From Russula earlei (Eukaryota > Basidiomycota > Agaricomycetes > Russulales > Russulaceae): DNA of 34,105 nucleotides. Shown here in pieces: positions 1 through 9,488 of the stretch (the first letter of the stretch is position 1; every line of letters starts with the position of its first letter). Below the pieces are notes generated by a model. That model did not search any database. It had not been told where the DNA came from and saw only the letters and a program-made list of their open reading frames with translations. A program made the position numbers and the translations under genes. The stretch covers positions 1-34,105 of the forward strand of contig JAGFNK010000551.1 of assembly GCA_025769875.1 (NCBI GenBank), written 5' to 3'.

Positions 1-182
1 AACCTGCCGGGTCCGAATACGACGGTGTCGCGGGTAAGATGCATGACGCACATGTGAAAAAGGTCTCTCGACGTGAGAGTCGGATGAGAATTTACCATCA
101 GTGCAGGTATCGTGACGTACCAGCTGCCTTGTTTTCTCATTTTCGGAAAAGAACATCCTCTTCTTGTTTGTTTTTTTGAAAG
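1..182 (+). repeat. Left copy of an inverted repeat pair (partner 19234-19434)
   Basis: The segment matches the reverse complement of 19234-19434 with small indels. Shared landmarks are CCGGGTCCGAAT, GAGAGTCGGATGAGAATTTA, CGTGACGTACCAGCTGCCTT and CATTTTCGGAAAAGAACATC. The match stops just after TTTTTTTGAA. The left end is cut by the window edge, so the full repeat may be longer. No coding function is recognised in it. Confidence 0.85.
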
Positions 183-631
183 CACTTTATTCGGAGTCAT
201 TTATGTACTTAGACTAAAGTGTTCCAATGACTGTTTGTAGAAATGCCAGTTTTCTAAGTCCCCTTACTCTCCCCTCCCCCACACTGACTTTCCTAAAATG
301 GTAACAACCAACACATATTGCTTGTCTCTGTTTGCATATCATGTGGTTGCGTTATGACTTTGATTTATGTCGACATCTTATGTCAACGTCCCGCTGGCCT
401 TCTGCGCGTACATTATGTATAAGCATCAGGAAGCAATTTAATGAGAATCAGTTCTGCATATTATGGTGAGAATAAGAGCTGGTAGGATGGTGGTATGGTA
501 GTGGTGGGTGCATCAGATGCCGAGGGAAAATATTTACAATGTTTGAAGAGAGCAGGGTTGGTGGAGGAGGGAGGGACAATGGTACAGATGAGGGTCCAGC
601 AGAGGTGGCTCTCGTGTTTGAGGTCTCCTCT
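183..631. other. No gene seen
   Basis: AT-leaning sequence with no recognisable coding region, RNA gene or element end. Short open frames here have no family resemblance. Confidence 0.5.
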
Positions 632-1057
632 TTAGTTTTGCACAGTAGGCCATCTCCTTGTCCAGTTGAATATGTCTTCAAAGCATGAATCATCACACAA
701 GATGGGGTTGGCATTGAAATGAGCAGTTATCTGTGCCAAAATATCCTTCTTCTGGCCATCTGTGGTGAGTCCCAAGACCTGCACAATGTCTTGAAGGTCG
801 GCCTTTGTTTTTGAGGTTAGCATGCCTGTGAATGGTGCGTTTGGATCCCTCTGCCATCGTTGTTCATCCCTTTCTGCCTCCTTTGCCACTCGCTGCTCTC
901 TCACTTCACGCTTCCTCTGCTCTTCAGCCACCCGCAATGCCTCCTGTTCTTCTGCAAGCCTCAAGCCTTCGGGCATGAAGCTGGGTGCATGCCTCTTTAA
1001 TGAGTTTTTAAATGTCATGGATAATAGGACCTCTAGGAGACATGCTCCCTGCGCCAC
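632..1057 (-). CDS. SAP-like domain ORF, probably a fragment
   Basis: A 141-codon minus-strand frame. A second Met (MTFKNSLKRH, about residue 14) may be the better start. Residues about 33-70 are a highly charged helix (repeated EEQ, KRE, KEAERDEQ), likely coiled coil. After it comes a SAP-like stretch: SKTKADLQDI, then a Leu-Gly-Leu turn, GQKKDIL and a short helix ending HFNANP. The SAP fold usually binds DNA. Similar short proteins are common in Agaricomycete genomes, often near transposons, and their role is unknown. No introns or partner gene are evident. It may be the tail of a larger decayed gene. The SAP assignment rests on pattern only. Confidence 0.45.
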   Translation of the reverse strand: MAQGACLLEVLLSMTFKNSLKRHAPSFMPEGLRLAEEQEALRVAEEQRKREVREQRVAKEAERDEQRWQRDPNAPFTGMLTSKTKADLQDIVQVLGLTTDGQKKDILAQITAHFNANPILCDDSCFEDIFNWTRRWPTVQN

Positions 1058-1186
1058 GGGAGGGCTTTACAGTACTGTAGGCCAAGGACTGTAACTCAAA
1101 AACGCGACTCGGACACGACGCGTAGCCGAGCGTGGCGGACTTTGAAACCCGATGGGCACGGAGCACACACTGTCACGCAGTTTCAC

Positions 1187-1195
1187 CATTTTGTC
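1187..1195. repeat. Left 9-bp target-site duplication of the Mutator-like element
   Basis: CATTTTGTC lies directly outside the left terminal inverted repeat. It is identical to 2760-2768 on the other side. Confidence 0.9.
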
Positions 1196-1546
1196 TAGTC
1201 TCGGTTCCAGACGTTTCTATCTCGGACGGGAGAATCCGAGGGAGGTTGAATCGGAGTGCGAAAAATAGATGAAACTGTTCGAGATAGAACATCTGGTGAC
1301 TTTCGTATGGGTGGGTGTGGGGTAACTGATCATGTGACCTTGTCTCATACTATCCACATACTTGTATATCGACGCGTACCTGGGCATACAGCCTGCCGCT
1401 TGCAATGTCCACTGTCCCTTCTGACGGTGACACTTCAGATTCTGACCACAAAGCACATGAGGATGCTGCACCTGAATGAGCCCCGAAATCTGACCCGCAC
1501 ATCCAACAAACTGACCGATGTTGACAATTTCTGGAGGATACTGGCG

Positions 1547-1623
1547 ACATTTCTGACTGCATGCTACAGGTTCTAATTCCTGGACGGCTCTAGCAACATT
1601 TCTAATTGTGTGCTACAGGTTCT
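1547..1623 (+). repeat. Direct repeat pair inside the MULE
   Basis: Two 28-bp copies, 1547-1574 and 1596-1623, share ACATTTCT followed by TGCTACAGGTTCT, 49 bp apart. This looks like a small local tandem duplication. Confidence 0.7.
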
Positions 1624-1748
1624 TGATCTGATGGATAAGCTACACCTCAATCTTCCTTTGTTTCTTTGGGCAATCAGTAGCTTTGATTCAAGGGGCGGGT
1701 AGGGACAGGAAGGAACTGAGAGCAAGGTTGTGCTCCGGAACACAACGC

Positions 1749-2350
1749 TTAGATGTGTCGGACCCGAGCACGAGAGGGGATGTGTGGACGACGTGATTCA
1801 ATTTCCTGAGCTAAATCTGTTACATTCGAGATGGTAATTACTTGTTCTATATACAAAGGTGTCCTGTTCCTCCGACTTTGAGTCCGCGAGCGCGGGGAGG
1901 TGCGGCGATGACGTAGGGGCGAGACGCTGTGGGCAGCGAGCCCTCCGGTAAGGCGATGATGATGACGTGTGTGCGTCATTCGGGTCTTGTGCGTAGACGC
2001 GTGGTGGAGGCGAGGGCGATGCTTGAGAGTCGGTCCCAGAGGGGCGAGAACATAAACACAAGGAAGGGGGGAAAGCATGAGATGGATAAAGGAGACTAGT
2101 GGCGCAGGGGATAGATGTAGGTGAGAGAGCGTGAGGCGTTGGTCGGCGAGGCGAGTGGACGTCGACGGCGATCGACTTGAGCCGTTGTCGCAGTTCCCGG
2201 GCGCGGAGTGGGGAACGAAGTGAGGGGAACACGAGAAGGAGAGAGAAAGATGAAAGAGAGGGAAGGAGGACGTGTGGGCGAGGGACACGCGGGAGGGGGT
2301 GAGTGCAAGTCATGTGAGTTTCCCGGCCAGCGGGCTCACACACCTTACAG
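1749..2350 (-). other. GC-rich interior of the MULE, possibly captured host sequence
   Basis: The interior is clearly more GC-rich than the element ends and flanks. On the minus strand a 267-codon frame (2601-1798) runs from within the right inverted repeat across it, and a second overlapping frame (2288-1749) is also open. The translation is rich in Ser, Pro and Arg and matches no family I recognise. MULEs often carry host gene fragments (Pack-MULEs). That would explain the composition change, but two open frames in GC-rich DNA are weak evidence of coding. Confidence 0.25.
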
Positions 2351-2759
2351 CATGTAACGATTTCGCCACGCGAACACATTTCTAACTGCTGGGAGGATGA
2401 TATGGAATAAAAGAGAGAGGGGGGATATCCTTGAACTGGATATGCTGCACCATATTGCACAGGATGAGGGTAATATTGAATAGAATAGTGGATTGTCGGC
2501 TGAGGCACAGTTTGACGACTGGGACTCAGAGCCAGATATATGGGATGGTCCAAGTCCAACATGATCCTATGAGTAGAAATGTACGCGTCGATATACCACA
2601 TAGATAGTACGCGACAAGGTCACATGATCAGTTACCCACACCCACCCATACGAAAGTCACCAGACGTTCTATCTTGAACAGTTTCATCTATTTTCGCACT
2701 CTGATTCAACCTCCCTCGGATTCTCCCATCTGAGATAGAAACATCTGGAACCAAGACTA

Positions 2760-2768
2760 CATTTTGTC
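2760..2768. repeat. Right 9-bp target-site duplication of the MULE
   Basis: CATTTTGTC is identical to 1187-1195 and abuts the right inverted repeat. Confidence 0.9.
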
Positions 2769-3092
2769 TGTATCTCCCCTCCTGCTCCTCTGAATTCTCT
2801 ATAATTTACACAAGGCTTTTATGATATGCACAGATGAATTATTGAACATTTCACGATGTTGTGTTGAGAAATACTTATATCCAGAGCTGTTGTAATCAAA
2901 TTTTGAGTCTTCCCCTGTAATATCAGCAAGATCGAAAAGCAAGCACAGTGATATTTCTTTATTTCTTTTGTGATCCATAATTGGTAGTATATTGGTGATA
3001 TATCCAAGCAAGGATCAGCTAATTTGTGGTGGCAATCTCTTATAAAACTGCATTTTGAAACTCTCTGGTATTTTGCAACCCACAACACGTGA
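2769..3092. other. No gene seen
   Basis: AT-rich spacer between the MULE and the palindrome border. Short open frames have no recognisable content. Confidence 0.5.
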
Positions 3093-4393
3093 TAGTAGAT
3101 ATCCCTTTTCTTTTCATCTTCTCATTTTGACGGTCCTGCCGCGAAGAGAGAACTTGTGGTGGTGCACCGCGGACGATTGTTGTTCTTGCCGTCATGTTCC
3201 TCACTTGCTTCCTCGGTGTATATATATATCAGAAATTATCTCGATCTGAGACGGCTCTGAGTTCATCAGCCCGAATTTACGCACCGTGTATCCCTATTTT
3301 GCTGATTGCACCCACCACACCACTAGAAATGTCGCAACTAGGAAAGGCAAAAAAAAATTAGGGCGAAGGGCATATTGGGACAACCAATCGATTTGATACG
3401 TCTCAGCAGACGTTCATTTATACGCGCGTCGGACTCGGATCTAGCACGTCTGGATCTTCTTGCCAGGCTGCCGCAACGTGAACAAGAGGTATCATACGGG
3501 ATGAAGAACCTGGGCTCCGCACCGAAACGTCGAAAATATTGGCCTCTCTACACGACACAACGGACCCTGCGAGCCATATAAATCAAACCAGCACCTTTTC
3601 AGCCATGGTCACGCACGGACGCACACAAGCACCCTGGCCACAAGCCGGCCGCTGTAGCGCGCGCGGTTTAAATTTGTAGACGCCTGAGGACGTGGCGCTG
3701 GTACCAGACCCCCGCTGGACGCTTAGACGCGATGACCTTGCAATTTGATACCAGCAGAGAGAGGGACACGAAAAATGGGTTTCCTTGAGAGTGTGTAGGC
3801 TAAGCTATTTATATACAGACAGGTGATGGAAAGGGAAACGGGATGAAAGGAACTCGAGACCGAGGGAGACAAGAGGAGATCGAAACTAAGCGAGATTGGG
3901 AGATGCGAAAAGGGCTGAAACAGGATGAAAGGAACTCGAGACAGAGGGAGGAGACAACGGGGCGCGGGCGAGGCAGCGAGAGCGATGACGTCGCTCGTGA
4001 TCCCGCGGCTAGCAGGAATCCTCACATCGTGATGTGTGGGTTGTCACGGTCATGACGGGTTGGGACCCGTTGCTCAGATCGTTGGAGGTCTCCAATCAGG
4101 TTCCCCTGTCCGACCTAGTACTGGGGAATGAACAGAAGAGTTAAATTGCCCTGACCAACGCTTTCCCATTCGCCAGACACAAAGATCACTAAGGTACTTA
4201 TTGGGTATCAACGTATATCACATTTTTTCAACAAACTCTAATCACGGGTTGCGACGCTGTGGTTCGTAACGTGCTCCGAACTCCCTCCCCCCCTCGTTCT
4301 GGTCAAATTCTGTCAGTCTCTGCTTCTTCACCTGCAGGGGCATTGCGTTTTCTCCACCAACCTTCACTGTGCCTTGACGATGCCGCAGACCAG
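3093..4393 (-). repeat. Left palindrome arm: 3-prime flank of CRN copy A
   Basis: This 1.3-kb stretch downstream of CRN copy A is matched in inverted orientation by 8218-9488. The outer border starts GTAGAT on both arms. CRN copy C shares only the part nearest the gene (4393 to about 4090), so the distal 1 kb is special to A and B. Landmarks are an internal direct duplication of ATGAAAGGAACTCGAGAC (about 3843 and 3925) and ATATATATAT near 3220. A short frame at 3375-3581 has a counterpart in B that differs by indels after about 55 residues, so this DNA is probably non-coding repeat rather than a gene. Confidence 0.85.
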
Positions 4394-6938
4394 CTATGTT
4401 GATGACGTTCGAGAGTAAGGGGCGAACCATGCGGGCCATTCAAGCAACGACGGTCGCTTGTCTGGATCATGTGCCTCCAGCCTCCTCGCAATTGCCTTCC
4501 ATTGATTGTCTTCTTTCCCGACCGCGTCAAGAAGATGCAAAATAACATGCCCGCAAGACCATCGGTCGGCCTTGATCGGACTGTACCACGACTTGCCGAT
4601 CTCCGGCGCCATCCAATGCTTCGTGCCGCATTTGTCATCAACTTTTTCGTTCTCATCCTTCACTTGCATAGCGATATCGAAATCAATGATTTTCAACCCA
4701 AAGTCTCGGTCGACAAGAAGGTTGTCAGGCTTGATATCCCTGTGAGCGATGTAGTGTCTGTGAAGATACGCCAGGCCCTCAATGAGGCCTTGGCAGACTT
4801 GAGCGACCGCGCCATAAAGTTCGTCAGGGCAGATCGAGACATAATCCGCGAGAGAGCTCATTCTAGGTAGAATGAGCCACGTTCCCGACGAGATATGGAA
4901 CGAATCGAGTGGCGAGATAATGTGTTTCGACTTGGACTGGATGGAATCAAGAAGATTGAAGATCGCGATCTCGTTCGATTCCTCGCGAACTTTCTTCGCG
5001 ATGAGTACATTTTTCGGGTTCGACCGTCGATACACATTGAGGATGTGGGACGGCATCTGGGGGCCAAGCGTCAGCGCGTAAAATGAGTAGAGAAACGTTT
5101 ACCACACCTTGACAAGCGGCTCGAATACGTTACCACGGTTATCCACCACGACTTCAGGTTCCACCTCATACCCGTGTGCTCGGAACTCCATGTGGTCTGC
5201 TGCATCTGCGCTTCCCGCCCGCACCCGCACCCCTACTTCCACTGGTGCTTGCACCGTCCTCTGTCTCATCAGCATTCCTCTTGGTGCCCTTGCTGAACAT
5301 CGACTTCAAGGAAAATTTCTCGTTATGTTTCAAGATCTTCTCCTTGAACCTGTCAACATTTGCTTCCGTGTCTTTGCCTTCAGTTTGCCCCTTCTAGCAT
5401 ATAATGAAGGTTGTACAACTGCCGTGCAAACTCGATGCGGCCATCCGAGGTCACAAACGAATATACCTTTCGGTTGTAATAAACCTACGACGATTCAGCC
5501 AACGAAGATTACTTCGAAACCCAGAGCACGACATACGATTGGTGAATTCGGATCATCCGGATCCTGAAAAATCGTATAACGACTTGCTTCTCCTTTGCTC
5601 GTGATATAAACAGCAACGAGCACGAAATCCCGCCCCTTGAACGATTCCAAGAATTTGTTTGCAAAACGGACCACAGCCGCCCCTGCCAAAAGCATCCGGA
5701 CAAGGTCCACAGGCTTTCGGTCGGGATCGTCGTATACCCTTGGCGTTGAATCAACCTCTACTAGCAGTCGAGGAAGACGTGACTTCGATAAGAGGAAATC
5801 GCTACGGGGTGTGTATTTGCGGAATCGTGTTGGCCCGGGTTCGGTTTCGCATTTAACGATAAGACCGAAAGGCCATGGCTCGTGGCCTCTACGGAAGATG
5901 CTGAGTCGTGATAGATGGACCGGGTGAGAACTTACAAATGAGCCGTGATCGTTCTTTGCCCTTGAACATAGTAGTAAAACTTTCCGAAAAAGATCATCTG
6001 GGCCACACGCTCCTTGAAAGCATCGTTGCGGTTCTGTTGCCGTTGCTGATGGTTTGGCCATTTATAGGACATAATATACACCACATGTGACATCTCGTCT
6101 CCCTGGGCTTGACGAGGCACCTCCCGCTTCCCCAGAGATCGGCCTTCAGAGATGGATTCCTCTAGTGACCCATCGTCGATGTCCATGGCTTCGTTGCTCC
6201 TATCATATGCAGCAGCCAACGATCGACCGGAGATGCGCTCGCACGCGGAATACAACTACAGTGAACAGTCAAGATCGGAAAGCAGATGGAAAAGTCAAGG
6301 AAACATCGCACATCAGGGGCCACAGTCGGCTTGCTGTCCAGCTTTTTTTCAAACTCTGTAACAAATTGTGGTACCGCTGCCGCTTCCACAATACGATTGC
6401 CGTGGATATCGGCGTCCTCGAAGTCTCCCCAATTGGACACATCGATGAAGATGTCTTTGTACTCCTTGACCAGTTCCGAGTTGAGCGCCTGGCTGACTTG
6501 AGCCACATCTGTAAAAATGACATGGTCACCGCACAAGAATGTCATGAGTTGCCACGTCGTAATTGGAATGAAAAGCATAATGTCATCAGCAACGCTCATC
6601 GGGGACTCACTCTCTCTGATCTTTGGATCCTCCACAACAATGCAGATTGTCTTTGAAGGGACCGCCGTCAGGAATATTTCGGAGAGCAAGCTAAGCGGGT
6701 CTTTCAGCGGGTTTAGGCCTTCCGTGGCTTGTTTGGCAGCATCCTCGAGGTTCTCGCTATAACGCAAGTCGACTCGGTAGAGCACAAGTCGATCGGCGTC
6801 AATATCTTTCAGATCGTTAGGATTTTTTTGCCAAATTGCATCTTTTAGATCGCCAACAGTCTCCGACTCTTCAATGTTAACTGGGAAAGTGCTGCCTATT
6901 CCCTTTATATACACGAAAAATTCCAGTTCTGAGGTCAT
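4394..6938 (-). pseudogene. Crinkler (CRN) effector-like gene, copy A, frameshifted
   Basis: Same five-exon layout as copy C. Exon 1 starts at 6938 and encodes the ubiquitin-like header. The middle exons encode the REase-like part. The last exon (5056-4394) encodes an intact kinase-like domain with HRDIKPDN, IDFD and MAPE. Exon 4 is broken relative to copy C: one extra base near 5383 makes an immediate TGA, and four extra bases lie near 5216-5222. Together they do not restore the frame. Residues about 33-97 of the header differ strongly from copies B and C, while the rest is nearly identical, a mosaic pattern. CRN proteins are secreted or nuclear effectors known from oomycetes, chytrids and other fungi. 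This copy probably makes no full product unless it is spliced differently. Confidence 0.85.
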
Positions 6939-7115
6939 AGAAGACGGGGAGGGATGGAAAAGGGATGTGAATAGTCAATAGCAACCGAGATTTGAAATCT
7001 TGAACTGGATTTCGGGATTTTCCGGGAGTGACAGGAGTGACAGACGTGATGCCAACGGATGATCCGGACCGTACGTGTAAATGATTCGAATCGAATTAGT
7101 TATCGTTCGTCGTTT
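6939..7115 (-). promoter_or_regulatory. 5-prime flank of CRN copy A, shared with copy C
   Basis: Reading the minus strand, TTTACACGTACGGTCCGGAT, then CCGTTGGCATCACGTCT and TGTCACTC, are conserved with 21385-21536 upstream of copy C. The similarity ends near ATAACTAATTCG. It is a conserved upstream region and presumably the promoter. No clear TATA box was identified, so regulation is inferred from conservation only. Confidence 0.5.
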
Positions 7116-7607
7116 GAATCACGGCCATCTACATAACACGAGGCTCCCCTCATCCTGCTCCTAAGCCACACGACAAACCACACAACCAACACATTTAAAA
7201 GACCACCCTACATCTCAGCCCTCTAAGAAGATAGATGATACACTTGTCAACGCATTAACCCCCTCCGCGTACCCCTCACAAAATGCCCACCACTATACCA
7301 CATGCCACCCATGAGGCACTTCCAATCCCCGAAACTCCCTTTCACCCAATCAAACTCAGCTTCCTTTGTTCCCCTCCACTCAAAACTTTACTCCACTCAA
7401 AAACCGAGTTGCTTCGATGTAAATTAGTTGAAAACACCTGCCTGACTGGCTCCAAAACCGTGAGGCTTTAGTGGGTAGGAGGCTGCCCTAAGTACCTGAG
7501 TCTCACACTGGCCCCCAAAGGTCGTGCGTATTACGCAATGCCCTCACATCCGGTCACCCGCACCGTTAGATAGGGGTGATCCGCTTTCAAAAAAAAAAAA
7601 AGAACGT
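7116..7607. other. Palindrome loop: no gene, possible A-tailed retroposed fragment
   Basis: The loop between CRN copies A and B. About 7470-7588 reads as a dense GC-richer segment ending CCGCTTTC followed by 13 A residues (7589-7601). That could be the 3-prime end of a SINE or LINE-type retroposed sequence. No reverse transcriptase, pol III box or target duplication was confirmed. The rest (7116-7470) is C/A-rich with no gene seen. Confidence 0.3.
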
Positions 7608-7700
7608 TCGTCTTTTCCCTTAGTCTTTTATACGCAAGACTAAGGTCAGTACTACACATTCCTTTACAACTCTTTTATAATAAAGCTAATAGTGTACATG
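7608..7700 (-). repeat. Dispersed about 93-bp AT-rich repeat, copy 1
   Basis: In reverse complement it matches 21290-21381 upstream of CRN copy C. Shared blocks are GTACACTATTAGCTTTA, GTAAAGGAATGTGT, TATAAAAGAC and GGGAAAAGAC. TATAAAAGAC and its short internal inverted motifs suggest an LTR or MITE remnant, but no ends or target duplication could be fixed. Confidence 0.6.
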
Positions 7701-7722
7701 CATATATTCCTACAGCTCCAAC

Positions 7723-7783
7723 AGTCTCCGACCGTTCAATCTTGACTGGGAATGTGCTACCTATTCCAGTCAATATTGAACGG
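7723..7783 (-). pseudogene. Inverted CRN header scrap forming a fold-back hairpin
   Basis: Read on the minus strand, 7774-7723 resembles the start of the CRN header (from GGAATAGG through GGAGACTGTTGG of copy C). It is joined directly to the plus-strand header of copy B. CCGTTCAATCTTGACTGG (7732-7749) pairs with CCAGTCAATATTGAACGG (7766-7783) at 17 of 18 positions around a 16-nt loop. Confidence 0.6.
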
Positions 7784-8340
7784 ACAAAGAATGTTGGCCA
7801 CCTACAATTTGGCAAGAAAAACTTAACGGATTGAAAGATATTGACGCCCATCAACTTGTGCTCTACGAAGTCGACTTACCTGATGACGAAGACCTTGAGG
7901 AAGCTGCTAAACAAGCTACGAAACATCGACTGCCACTGAAAGCGACTCGCTTGCTCTCCACACTATTCCCGACGGGTCCTCCAGAGCTGAAGATCAGCAT
8001 TGTCGTGGAGGATCCAAAGATCAGAGAGAGTGAGTCCCCAACGAGCTTTGCTGATGACATTATGCTTTTCATTCCAATTACGACGTGGCAACTCATGACA
8101 TTCTTGTGCGGTGACCATGTCATCTTTACAGATGTGGCTCAAGTCAGCCAGGCGCTCAACTCGGAACTGGTCAAGGAGTACAAAGACATCTTCATCGGTG
8201 TGTCCAATTCGGGACAGTGAAGGTTGGTGGAGGAAATGCAATGCCCCCGCAGGTGAAGAAGCAGAGACTGACAGAATTTGACCAGAACGAGGGGGGGAGG
8301 GAGTTCGGAGCACGTTACGAACCACAGGCATCGCAACCCG
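7766..8340 (+). pseudogene. CRN effector-like gene, copy B, internally deleted
   Basis: An open frame (7831-8220) encodes the CRN header from GLKDIDAHQLVLYEVDL onward and the next about 85 residues, matching copy C almost exactly. The ATG-proximal part is lost in the fold-back junction. After the codons for GVSN the sequence jumps from the middle of exon 1 to GACAGTGAAGGTTGGTGG, which in copies A and C lies just past the kinase stop codon. About 1.9 kb, covering the REase-like and kinase parts, is missing, and a chance stop follows the junction. The header is C-like, but the 3-prime flank is the long A-type flank, so B is a recombinant. It could at most encode a header-only protein with no start of its own. 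Confidence 0.8.
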
Positions 8341-9488
8341 TGATTAGAGTTTATTGAAAAAATGTGATATACGTTGATACCCAGTAAGTACCCCAGTGAT
8401 CTTTGTGTCTGGCGAATGGGAAAGCATTGGTCAGGGCAATTTAACTCTTGCTGTTCATTCCCCAGTACTAGGTCGGACAGGGGAACCTTGATTGGAGACC
8501 TCCAACGATCTGAGCAACGGGTCCCAACCCGTCATGACCGTGACAACCCACACACCACGATGTGAGGATTCCTGCTAGCCGCGGAATCACGAGCGACGTC
8601 ATCGCTCTCGCTGCCTCGCCCGCGCCCCTTGTCTCCTCCCTCAGTCTCGAGTTCCTTTCATCCTGTTTCAGCCCTTTTCGCATCTCCCAATCTCGCTTAG
8701 TTTCGATCTCCTCTTGTCTCCCTCGGTCTCGAGTTCCTTTCATCCCGTTTCCCTTTCATCACCTGTTTGTATATAAATGGCTTAGCTACACACTCTCAAA
8801 GAAGCCCATTTTTCGTGTCCCTCTCTCTGCTGGTATCAAATTGCAAGGTCATCGCGCCTAAGCGTCCCGCGGGGGTCTGGTACCAGCGCCACGTCCTCAG
8901 GCGTCTACAAATTTAAACCGCGCGCGCTACAGCGGCCGGCTTGTGGCCAGGGTGCTTGTGTGCGTCCGTGCGTGACCATGGCTGAAAAGGTGCTGGTTTG
9001 GTTTATATGGCTCGCAGGGTCCGTTGTGTCGTGTGGAGAGGCCAATATTTTTCGACGTTTCGGTGCGGAGCCCAGGTTCTTCATCCCGTATGATACCCCT
9101 TGTTCACGTTGCGGCAGCCTGGCAAGAAGATCCAGACGTGCTAGATCCGAGTCCGACGCGCGTATAAATGAACGTCTGCTGAGACGTATCAAATCGATTG
9201 GTTGTCCCAATATGCCCTTCGCCCTAATTTTTTTTTGCCTTTCCTAGTTGCGACATTTCTACTGGTGTGTTGGGTGCAATCAGCAAAATGGGGATACACG
9301 GTGCGTAAATTCGGGCTGATGAACTCAGAGCCGTCTCAGATCGAGATAATTTCTGATATATATACACCGAGGAAGCAAGTGAGGAACATGACTGCAAGAA
9401 CAACAATCGTCCGCGGTGCACCACCAGAAGTCCTCTCTTCGTGGCAGGACCGTCAAAATGAGAAGATTAAAAGAAAAATCTACTTGGA
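8218..9488 (+). repeat. Right palindrome arm: 3-prime flank of CRN copy B
   Basis: Inverted counterpart of 3093-4393, highly similar throughout with small indels. It ends at AAAAATCTAC, mirroring GTAGAT at 3093. It lies directly against the truncated end of a zinc-finger pseudogene on the right. Confidence 0.85.

Larger units (their letters stand above)
1196..2759. mobile_element. Non-autonomous Mutator-like (MULE) element, 1,564 bp
   Basis: Terminal inverted repeats at 1196-1379 and 2581-2759 begin TAGTCTCGGTTCCAGA and TAGTCTTGGTTCCAGA, and stay about 90% identical to CGACGCGTAC. Perfect 9-bp direct repeats CATTTTGTC (1187-1195 and 2760-2768) flank it. Long inverted repeats with a 9-bp target duplication are the hallmark of Mutator/MULE transposons. 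No transposase is recognised inside, so it would need one supplied from elsewhere. The perfect duplication points to a fairly recent insertion. The superfamily call is inferred from structure alone, because other 8-10 bp duplicators exist. Confidence 0.8.

Noticed and set aside
3375..3581. Short frame MGQPIDLIRLSRRS with a near copy in the other palindrome arm (9210-8905)
   Set aside because: The copies lose frame with each other by indels after about 55 residues, and no family is recognised. Shared DNA rather than a selected protein explains it.
8468..8743. Charged frame MKGTRDRGRQEE with a near copy at 3843-4055
   Set aside because: It arises from a purine-rich repeat with an internal duplication, so there is no evidence that it is coding.
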